DNA of 5,909 nt from an uncultured Angelakisella sp. (GTDB taxonomy: Bacteria; Bacillota; Clostridia; Oscillospirales; Ruminococcaceae), in assembly GCA_910585535.1 (NCBI GenBank), contig CAJUFK010000165.1:1-5909 (forward strand). Direction: 5' to 3'. The notes beneath the pieces are model-generated. The model was given only the letters and a program-made list of their open reading frames with translations, was not told the DNA's origin and ran no database searches. Of the stretch, positions 1 to 5,090 are shown piece by piece. Position numbers and translations under genes: made by a program. Within the stretch, counting starts at the first letter, position 1. Each line of letters opens with the position of its first letter.

Positions 1-620
1 TCGGTGATCTCCTCCTGGCGGACCCCGGGAAGGGCCAGCAGCTCGTGGCGGATGCAGAGGCGGGTGGAGCGCGCCACCGAAAGCCCCCGCTCCTGAAGGA
101 GCTGGTACACCGCCCGAACCGAGCCGTTGGAGCTGTTTTCAATGGGCAGCACCCCGAACCTGCAAAGCCCCGATTCCACCGCTGCGGCCACCGCCTCAAA
201 GCTTTTGACAAAGACCAGGTTCCCCCGGGGGAAAAGGCGGTCGCTGGCCGCCTGGGAGTTGGCCCCCTCCACCCCCTGGCAGGCCACCGTCCCCGTCTGG
301 GGAAAGACCGGGCCACCGGCGGACAGGGCGGCCTCCACCTGGGCGGCCACCCTGGTGGGGGCGGAGATCAGCTCCGCCTGGCGGGACCGGGCCAGCTCAA
401 AGAGGGTGGAATAGAGGTGGTAGGCGTACCGCTCCTTCTCCCCCGCCCTTTGGGTCACCTTGGCCAGGATCTCCCGCTCCCGCTCCCTGTTGAGGATGGG
501 CAGGCCCTTTTGGTTCTTGTACTCCGCCACCGCTTCGCTAAGGGCCATCCGCTCCAGGAAGAGGTCCAGAAGCCGGTCGTCTACCAAGTCGATCTCTTTG
601 CGAATGTCAGAAAGTTCCAT
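1..620 (-). CDS. pheA: P-protein: chorismate mutase/prephenate dehydratase, 3'-partial
   Basis: Bifunctional phenylalanine-branch enzyme: chorismate to prephenate, then prephenate to phenylpyruvate. The visible 206 residues begin MELSDIRKEIDLVDDRLLDLF and run off the left edge without a stop; no further start is needed, as GGAGG (631-627) lies 6 nt before the ATG. Residues 1-83 are an AroQ-type helical chorismate mutase: Arg7, Arg24, Lys35, Arg47, Glu48 and Gln81 match the E. coli active-site set (Arg11, Arg28, Lys39, Arg51, Glu52, Gln88); Asn44 replaces Asp48 and Ala77 replaces Ser84. From about 111 the dehydratase domain starts: VACQGVEGANSQAA (112-125) and FGVLPIENSSNGSV (155-168). The tyrosine usual in GAYS is Asn121. 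The catalytic TRF motif and any C-terminal ACT domain would lie outside the window. The start overlaps the aroC end by 14 nt. Confidence 0.93.
   Translation of the reverse strand, partial: MELSDIRKEIDLVDDRLLDLFLERMALSEAVAEYKNQKGLPILNREREREILAKVTQRAGEKERYAYHLYSTLFELARSRQAELISAPTRVAAQVEAALSAGGPVFPQTGTVACQGVEGANSQAASDRLFPRGNLVFVKSFEAVAAAVESGLCRFGVLPIENSSNGSVRAVYQLLQERGLSVARSTRLCIRHELLALPGVRQEEIT
607..620 (-). other. aroC/pheA 14-nt overlap
   Basis: The pheA ATG (620-618) lies within the last five codons of aroC, in a different frame, and the aroC TGA is at 609-607. The pheA ribosome binding site GGAGG (631-627) is inside aroC. With the 11-nt aroA/aroC overlap (1688-1698), this indicates translational coupling along aroA-aroC-pheA. 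Confidence 0.9.
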
Positions 621-1698
621 GATTTCCCTCCAATAGTAAGTCTAACAGAACGGCGGCGGTCACCGCCTCCACCACCGGTACCGCCCGGTGGGCGATGCAG
701 GGGTCGTGGCGGCCCCGGATGGTAAGCTCCGTTTCCTCCATCGTCCCAAGGTCCACCGTCCGCTGGGGCCGCCCGATGGACGGGGTGGGCTTTACCGCCA
801 CCCGCAGGGTCAGGGGCATACCGGTGGTGATGCCCCCCAGGATGCCCCCGGCGTGGTTGGACCCTGTAACGACCTCCCCGTCCTTCAACAGGAAGGGGTC
901 GTTGTTCTCCGAGCCGGAGAGCTTCGCCACCGAAAACCCCGCGCCGAACTCCACCCCCTTCACGGCAGGGATGCCGAAGAGGGCGGCGGCCAGGCGGTTC
1001 TCCACCCCGTCGAACATGGGGTCCCCCAGCCCGGCGGGGAGGCCGGTGGCGGCGCACTCAATGACCCCGCCCACGCTGTCCAGCTCCTCCTTTGCCCGGA
1101 GGATGGCCCCCTGCATCCGCTCCCCCGCCCCGTCGTCGATGACGGGAAAGGGCTTTGCGGCCACCTCCCGGAAAAGCTCCGGTCCCACGTCCTCCGGGAA
1201 GGGCAGATCGGTAAGCCCCCCCACCCCATGGAGGTGGGCCCCTACGAAGATCCCCCGCCGGGCCAGGATCTGCTTGGCGATGCCCCCAGCAAGACAAAGG
1301 GGGGCGGTGAGCCGCCCGGAAAAGTGGCCGCCTCCCCGCATATCCGCCTGGCCCCCCCATTTGACCCAGGCGGTGTAATCGGCGTGGCCAGGCCGGGGCT
1401 TCTGTTCCAGGGCCTTGTAATCCCCGCTGTGCTGGTCGCTGTTTTGGATGACGGCGCAGAGGGGGGAGCCGCAGGTCACCCCGTTTTCCAGCCCGGAGAG
1501 AAATTCCGGGATGTCTCCCTCCCTTCTGGCGGTGGAGAGGGGGCTTTTCCCGGGCTTTCTGCGGTCCAAAAAGGCTTGCAGCTCCTCCCGGTCGATGGCC
1601 TCCCCGGCGGGCAGGCCGTCCACCACCACCCCGATGGCCGCCCCGTGGGACTGGCCGAACACCGAGATCTTCAACAGCTTCCCAAAGCTAGAGGACAT
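607..1698 (-). CDS. aroC: Chorismate synthase
   Basis: Converts EPSP to chorismate by trans-1,4 elimination of phosphate; needs reduced FMN, though the net reaction is redox neutral. The 363-aa length is normal. Motifs: FGQSHGAAIGVVVDG (14-28, His18), RRKPGKSPLSTARREGD (46-62), RPGHADYTAW (102-111, His105), RGGGHFSGRLTAPL (121-134), SVGGVIEC (208-215), SNHAGGILGGITTGMP (280-295) and GRHDPCIAHRAVPVVEA (329-345). The first signature has Gln16 where many chorismate synthases have Glu (GESHG), and GGGHFSGR replaces GGGRSSAR; both look like the clostridial subgroup, not decay. The two conserved histidines are present. GGGAGG at 1712-1707 with an 8-nt spacer supports ATG 1698. The start overlaps the end of aroA by 11 nt, and the end overlaps pheA by 14 nt in another frame, as expected in a coupled operon. 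Its FMN reductase partner is not in the window. Confidence 0.97.
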   Translation of the reverse strand: MSSSFGKLLKISVFGQSHGAAIGVVVDGLPAGEAIDREELQAFLDRRKPGKSPLSTARREGDIPEFLSGLENGVTCGSPLCAVIQNSDQHSGDYKALEQKPRPGHADYTAWVKWGGQADMRGGGHFSGRLTAPLCLAGGIAKQILARRGIFVGAHLHGVGGLTDLPFPEDVGPELFREVAAKPFPVIDDGAGERMQGAILRAKEELDSVGGVIECAATGLPAGLGDPMFDGVENRLAAALFGIPAVKGVEFGAGFSVAKLSGSENNDPFLLKDGEVVTGSNHAGGILGGITTGMPLTLRVAVKPTPSIGRPQRTVDLGTMEETELTIRGRHDPCIAHRAVPVVEAVTAAVLLDLLLEGNHGTF

Positions 1699-2917
1699 GG
1701 ACTTCCCCTCCCAACTCCTTGTAATCCTGCCAAAAGGCGGGGTAGGATTTTTCCACCGCCCCGGCCCCCAGGATGGTCACCGGCCCCTGGCAGGCGGTGG
1801 CGGCTATGGCGGCGGCCATGACGATGCGGTGGTCCCCCGCCCCGTCCACCACCCCGCCGGAAAGGGGCTTCCCGCCGTAAACCAAAAGGCTGTCGGGACC
1901 TTCCTCCGACGGGCAGCCCAGGGCGGAGAGCAGGCCGTGGACGGTTGCCAGGCGGTCGCTCTCCTTGAGGCGCAGCCGGGCCGCTCCGGTAAACCGGGTG
2001 ATCCCCCGCCGCCCCGCCGCCATCACCGCCAGGGGGGGCAGCAGGTCGGGACAGCCGGAAAGATCCAGCTCCACCTCCCCCTCCTCCCGGCAGAGCCTGG
2101 GGAAAAGATCCCGGACCACCCGGTCCCCCTGGGAGGAATCCTCCCGGAGGCCGGCGATCTCCACCGGGCTGCCCAGGGCTTTGGCGGCGTACCAGAAGGC
2201 GGCCTGGGACCAGTCCCCCTCCATGGTGAGATCCCGGGCCTGGCAGAACTGCTCCCCGGGGACCAGGAACTCCCGGAAGTCCCGGTTCTCGATCTCCACC
2301 CCAAAGGCGGAAAGGACCTCCAGGGTCATCCGGACGTACCCCGCCGATTCCAGGGGGGTGGTGAGAAGGATCCGGGAATCCCTTTCCATAAAGTGGAGGG
2401 CGTACAGAAGCCCGGTGACGAACTGGCTGGAGACATCCCCCGGCAAGGCAAACTCCCCCGGCTCCAGCTCCCCCTGGACGGTGAGGATGTTATCCACCTG
2501 CTCGTAGTGGATCCCCCTTTCCAGGAAGAGGTCGAAGTAGGGCTTTTGGGGCCGCTCCATCAGCCGCCCCCGGCCGGTGAACTGCCCGCCCCCCTCCAGG
2601 GCCAGGACGACGGGGAGAAGAAAGCGCAGGGTGGAACCGGACTCCCCGCAGTCAAAGACGGACAGCCCCGCAGGGTCCCACTCCCGGCCCCAAATGCCCT
2701 GCACCGAGAGGACCCCCGGCTCCGGCTCCTCCCAGTGGCAGCCCAGGCCGGTGACGCAGTCCAGGGTGGCCCGGATGTCCTGGGAGAAGGAGACGTTTCG
2801 GAGGGTGCTGGTCCCCTGGGAGAGGGCGGCGGCCAGAATGGCCCGGTGGGTCATGGACTTGCTGGAGGGCGGGGCAACGGTCCCCGCCAGCTTTTTCGGT
2901 GTGATCTCAACGTTCAT
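1688..2917 (-). CDS. aroA: EPSP synthase (3-phosphoshikimate 1-carboxyvinyltransferase)
   Basis: Transfers the enolpyruvyl group of PEP to shikimate 3-phosphate, giving EPSP. The protein is 409 aa from ATG 2917. This start was chosen because GGGAGG at 2930-2925 sits 7 nt upstream and the product begins MNVEITPKKLAG, as expected for AroA. An in-frame ATG at 2986 would add 23 unrelated residues and overlap aroB by 65 nt. Motifs: PPSSKSMTHRA (16-26; Lys20, Ser21, Arg25), CGESGSTLRFLLP (90-102), RPQKPYFD (122-129), SSQFVTGLL (163-171), PDLLPPLAVMAA (290-301), RLRLKESDRL (314-323) and GDHRIVMAAA (361-370). These match the substrate-binding and catalytic residues of the two-domain inside-out barrel family. 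The glycine loop differs from the enterobacterial GNAGTAMRP: Glu92, Ser93, Ser95, Thr96, Leu97, Phe99. The gene starts 4 nt after the aroB stop and overlaps aroC by 11 nt. Confidence 0.96.
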   Translation of the reverse strand: MNVEITPKKLAGTVAPPSSKSMTHRAILAAALSQGTSTLRNVSFSQDIRATLDCVTGLGCHWEEPEPGVLSVQGIWGREWDPAGLSVFDCGESGSTLRFLLPVVLALEGGGQFTGRGRLMERPQKPYFDLFLERGIHYEQVDNILTVQGELEPGEFALPGDVSSQFVTGLLYALHFMERDSRILLTTPLESAGYVRMTLEVLSAFGVEIENRDFREFLVPGEQFCQARDLTMEGDWSQAAFWYAAKALGSPVEIAGLREDSSQGDRVVRDLFPRLCREEGEVELDLSGCPDLLPPLAVMAAGRRGITRFTGAARLRLKESDRLATVHGLLSALGCPSEEGPDSLLVYGGKPLSGGVVDGAGDHRIVMAAAIAATACQGPVTILGAGAVEKSYPAFWQDYKELGGEVHVL

Positions 2918-2921
2918 CTGT

Positions 2922-4001
2922 CTACCTCCCCATTCCCGCCCGGATGACGGGAAGCAGCTCCCCCACCGGGACGGTCCGCATGGCACAGCGTCCTATCTTC
3001 TCCGGGACCACCAGGGTGATGGCGTCCCCGGCCCGCTTCTTGTCCCCAAGGGCGGCTTCGGCCAGTTCCTCCGGGGAAAAGGCGGTGTCGGCAGGCAAGC
3101 CGTTTTGCTCCAGGCAGGGGATGATGCGTCCCGCCACCGGCTCCCCGGTCCAGCCCAGGGCCTCGGCAGCCCGGGCGATAATCGCCGTCCCTGCCGCTAC
3201 GGCGTGTCCGTGGGGGATGGAAAAGCCGCTTACCTTTTCGATGGCGTGGCCCACGGTGTGGCCCAGGTTCAGGAGCTTTCGCTCCCCCTGTTCCTTTTCG
3301 TCCCGCTCCACCACCCCGGCCTTATAGGAAATGCACCGGGCGATGATCCGGGGGAGAAGACCGCTTTCCGGGGTCAGGGGACCTGGCTCCAGCAGGGAGA
3401 AAAGCTCCTCCCCCACCAGGACCCCGGTTTTGATGACCTCCGCCATGCCGTCGGCAAAAAACAAGGGGGGAAGGGTGGCAAGGCAGGTGACGTCGCAGAG
3501 GACGGCGGAGGGCTGCAAAAAGGCCCCGGCCAGGTTCTTCCCGGCGGAAAGATCCACGGCGGTCTTGCCCCCCACCGAGGAATCCACCGCCGCCAGCAGG
3601 CTGGTGGGCAGCTGGACATAGCGGATCCCCCGCAGGTAGAGGGCGGCGGCCAGCCCCGCCATATCCCCGGTGACGCCGCCCCCCAGGGCGACCACCAGGT
3701 CGGTCCGGGTCAGCCGTTCCCGGGCCAGGAACTCCAGGGCCTCCCCAAGGGTGCCAAGGTTCTTGCTCCCCTCCCCGGCGGGAAAGGAAAAGGCGCTGAC
3801 GGCAAAGCCCGCCCCTTCCAGGCTGGCCCTTGTCCTTTCCAGGTAAAGGGGCCCCACGTTGCTGTCGGTGATAACGGCGGCCCGGCAGGGCTCCAGGACC
3901 TCCCGGAGCCGCTGTCCGCACCGGTCCAGCAGTCCCTCCCCAATGGCGGCGCTGTATTCCGGCTTGGTCCGGACGGGGATGGTTTGGATCGTTTGGGACA
4001 T
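2922..4001 (-). CDS. aroB: 3-dehydroquinate synthase
   Basis: Second step of the shikimate pathway: NAD+- and metal-dependent conversion of DAHP to 3-dehydroquinate with loss of phosphate. The 359-aa length is normal for AroB. Motifs in order: TDSNVGPLY (45-53) and PAGEGSKN (74-81) for NAD, GGGVTGDMAGLAA (107-119), PTSLLAAVDSSVGGKTAVDL (132-151), MAEVIKTG (186-193), LNLGHTVGHAIE (244-255) and HGHAVAAG (264-271). Glu188, His248 and His264 fit the zinc ligands of the family. The common HGEAV motif is HGHAV here, a conservative change away from the metal histidine. The ATG at 4001 is preceded by AAAGGAG (4018-4012) with a rather long 10-nt, T-rich spacer. This is the only gene in the cluster not pressed against its upstream neighbour: 249 nt and the tandem repeat separate it from tyrA. 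Its TAG stop forms part of the spacer between the aroA ribosome binding site and the aroA start. Confidence 0.97.
   Translation of the reverse strand: MSQTIQTIPVRTKPEYSAAIGEGLLDRCGQRLREVLEPCRAAVITDSNVGPLYLERTRASLEGAGFAVSAFSFPAGEGSKNLGTLGEALEFLARERLTRTDLVVALGGGVTGDMAGLAAALYLRGIRYVQLPTSLLAAVDSSVGGKTAVDLSAGKNLAGAFLQPSAVLCDVTCLATLPPLFFADGMAEVIKTGVLVGEELFSLLEPGPLTPESGLLPRIIARCISYKAGVVERDEKEQGERKLLNLGHTVGHAIEKVSGFSIPHGHAVAAGTAIIARAAEALGWTGEPVAGRIIPCLEQNGLPADTAFSPEELAEAALGDKKRAGDAITLVVPEKIGRCAMRTVPVGELLPVIRAGMGR
2925..2930 (-). promoter_or_regulatory. Ribosome binding site that sets the aroA start
   Basis: GGGAGG forms the last two codons of aroB (..Gly-Arg-stop), with the TAG stop inside the 7-nt spacer to the aroA ATG. 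A ribosome finishing aroB therefore stops right at the initiation site. This favours the 2917 start over the upstream in-frame ATG at 2986. Confidence 0.85.
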
Positions 4002-4011
4002 AAAAACAACA

Positions 4012-4018
4012 CTCCTTT
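4012..4018 (-). promoter_or_regulatory. Ribosome binding site of aroB
   Basis: AAAGGAG lies 10 nt before the aroB ATG, after the repeat array. The spacing is longer than the 6-8 nt at the other starts in the window. As this gene cannot be coupled to a nearby upstream stop, it must recruit ribosomes on its own. Confidence 0.75.
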
Positions 4019-4046
4019 CCGGCAGAGAAAACCGGTTGGGTTTTAC

Positions 4047-4148
4047 GTTTCGCCATTTGCGGCCCCTGTCTCCAGGCAGGGCCTAAGATAACCCGCAGCG
4101 TCAAGGGCCGAAGGCCCGGGTAGGGAGGGCCGGCGGGCGCTTGCCCGC
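4047..4148 (-). repeat. Repeat unit 2 (second in transcription order)
   Basis: This copy follows unit 1 with no spacer and carries the same three inverted repeats (4148-4133, 4117-4105, 4081-4064). Its only difference is G at 4061. It ends 45 nt before the aroB start codon; the remaining leader (4046-4002) is less GC-rich and holds the aroB ribosome binding site. Confidence 0.93.
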
Positions 4149-4250
4149 GTTTCGCCATTTGCAGCCCCTGTCTCCAGGCAGGGCCTAAGATAACCCGCAG
4201 CGTCAAGGGCCGAAGGCCCGGGTAGGGAGGGCCGGCGGGCGCTTGCCCGC
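4064..4250 (-). other. Hairpin-forming segments in the tyrA-aroB intergenic RNA
   Basis: Each repeat unit can form three stems in the transcript. First, GCGGGC/GCCCGC with an AAGC loop (4250-4235 and 4148-4133). Second, GGGCC/GGCCC with a UUC loop (4219-4207 and 4117-4105). Third, CCCTG/CAGGG with an 8-nt loop (4183-4166 and 4081-4064). None is followed by a run of U, so they do not read as intrinsic terminators. They could protect the upstream tyrA message from 3' exonucleases or reduce read-through into aroB. That role is inferred; only the base complementarity is seen. Confidence 0.6.
4149..4250 (-). repeat. Repeat unit 1 (first in transcription order)
   Basis: This copy begins at the base after the tyrA TAA. 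In the transcribed strand it opens with the palindrome GCGGGCAAGCGCCCGC (4250-4235), then a C-rich stretch, a second hairpin (4219-4207), a central GACGCTGCGGGTTATCTTAG segment, a third hairpin (4183-4166), and ends in ATGGCGAAAC. It differs from unit 2 only at 4163. Confidence 0.93.
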
Positions 4251-5087
4251 TTAATTACCCCCGGCGGAGGCTTTCCGTTCCCGGCCCTCCTTGAGAAGGG
4301 CGCAGAGCCGCTTCTCGTCCCCAGCCTCCAGGGCCTGCCGGTACTCCTCCAGGTGGCCAATGAGGATCCCCAGCTCCTTGGTGAGAAAATCCGCGTCGTC
4401 CAAAAAGAGTTCCGTCCACATCTCCTCGTCCAGCCGGGCCACCCGGGTCATATCCCGGAAGCTCCCCGCCGAAAAGCCCCGCCGCCGCTGGGCCTCCGGG
4501 GACTTGACGTAGGCGCTGGAGACAATGTGGGCCAGCTGGGAGGTAAAGGCGATGATCCGGTCATGCTCCTCCGGCTGGGAAAAGGTCAGCTTGGCGAAGC
4601 CCACATCCAGGAAGAAAGCCTGAAGGGTCTCCAGAAGCCTCATATCGGTGCGCTGGTCCGGGGTGAGGATCATGGAGGCCCCCACGAACAGGTCCTCGCT
4701 GGAGGCGGTAAAGCCTCCCCGCTCCTTCCCCGCCATGGGATGGCCGCCAATGTAGGCGAAGCCGTATCCTTCCGCCAAGGGGGCCAGCTGTTCCACCACC
4801 ACCCGCTTCACCCCGCACAGGTCCACCAGGATGGCGGTCTTTGCGATCTTCTCCCCGTTCTCCCGAACCCACTGGATGGCCGCCTGGGGCCGAAGGGCCA
4901 CCAGCACCAGGTCGCACCGGGGCAGGGTCTCCCCGTCCAAGCGCCCGTCGATGGCCCCGCAGAGCCGGGCCAGGGTCATGGTCTCCTGGTCCAGGTCGAT
5001 GCCGTAGACGGTGTGTTCCGTCCGGGCCTTGACGCTTTTTGCCATGGATCCCCCAATGAGTCCCAGGCCGACGATGCCTACCTTCAT
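4251..5087 (-). CDS. tyrA: Prephenate dehydrogenase, no ACT domain
   Basis: Oxidatively decarboxylates prephenate to 4-hydroxyphenylpyruvate with NAD(P)+, the tyrosine branch. The protein is 278 aa. An N-terminal Rossmann fold carries GLGLIGGS (7-14), with an acidic residue at the end of strand 2 (GIDLD, 29-33), which favours NAD+. The catalytic region has GGHPMAGKERGG (114-125, His116 the likely catalytic histidine), PEEHDRIIAFTSQLAH (172-187) and SFRDMTRVA (209-217, Arg211 the likely substrate-binding arginine). These are hallmark TyrA motifs. The length matches the bare dehydrogenase plus helical domain; the C-terminal ACT domain found in many Firmicutes TyrA proteins is absent, as is a fused chorismate mutase. 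The ATG is supported by GGAGG at 5100-5096 with an 8-nt spacer, inside the last codons of aroF, which suggests translational coupling. The stop TAA is followed immediately by the 102-bp repeat array. An arogenate dehydrogenase cannot be excluded from sequence alone. Confidence 0.95.
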   Translation of the reverse strand: MKVGIVGLGLIGGSMAKSVKARTEHTVYGIDLDQETMTLARLCGAIDGRLDGETLPRCDLVLVALRPQAAIQWVRENGEKIAKTAILVDLCGVKRVVVEQLAPLAEGYGFAYIGGHPMAGKERGGFTASSEDLFVGASMILTPDQRTDMRLLETLQAFFLDVGFAKLTFSQPEEHDRIIAFTSQLAHIVSSAYVKSPEAQRRRGFSAGSFRDMTRVARLDEEMWTELFLDDADFLTKELGILIGHLEEYRQALEAGDEKRLCALLKEGRERKASAGGN

Positions 5088-5090
5088 TCC

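Larger units (their letters stand above)
4046..4250. repeat. Tandem array: two head-to-tail copies of a 102-bp element
   Basis: Two directly adjacent copies, 4047-4148 and 4149-4250, are identical except for one base (G at 4061, A at 4163). One shared flanking C (4046, 4148, 4250) makes the unit boundary ambiguous by one base. The array fills most of the 249-nt gap between tyrA and aroB and touches the tyrA stop codon. Each unit is GC-rich and holds three inverted repeats able to form hairpins. The period is a multiple of three, and two minus-strand frames through the array have no stop, giving a repetitive arginine-, proline- and glycine-rich translation. That composition, and the lack of a ribosome binding site, argue against a real protein. 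The best guess is a dispersed intergenic palindromic element (REP- or MITE-like) that duplicated locally. I do not recognise a named family. Confidence 0.95.

Noticed and set aside
45..725. Plus-strand 226-codon open frame over pheA
   Set aside because: Antisense shadow of the P-protein gene; the minus-strand frame carries clear chorismate mutase and prephenate dehydratase motifs.
2918..2986. Longer aroA starting at the in-frame ATG 2986
   Set aside because: It would overlap aroB by 65 nt and add 23 residues with no similarity to the family. The ATG at 2917 has a strong ribosome binding site at the right spacing.
4030..4037. AACCGGTT palindrome as an operator
   Set aside because: An isolated 8-bp palindrome between the repeat and the aroB ribosome binding site; it matches no operator that I recognise and could occur by chance.
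1448..4091. Long plus-strand open frames (about 500 codons each at 1448-2947 and 2577-4091, also 688-1821)
   Set aside because: They lie antisense to aroA, aroB and aroC, which have full family motifs. The translations are low-complexity Gly/Pro/Arg-rich, as expected from the reverse of GC-rich codons, and show no recognisable domain.
4099..4206. Promoter-like TTGACG followed by TATCTT on the minus strand in each repeat copy
   Set aside because: The two hexamers are only 8 nt apart, far too close for a sigma-A promoter, and no -10-like hexamer lies at 17 nt. The TTGACG falls beside a hairpin stem.
4235..4250. Intrinsic terminator right after tyrA
   Set aside because: GCGGGC/GCCCGC forms a good stem but is followed by CGGCCCTCCC, not a U-tract, and the downstream genes clearly belong to the same pathway.
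4046..4250. CRISPR array
   Set aside because: Only two contiguous 102-bp copies without spacers; CRISPR repeats are short and separated by unique spacers.
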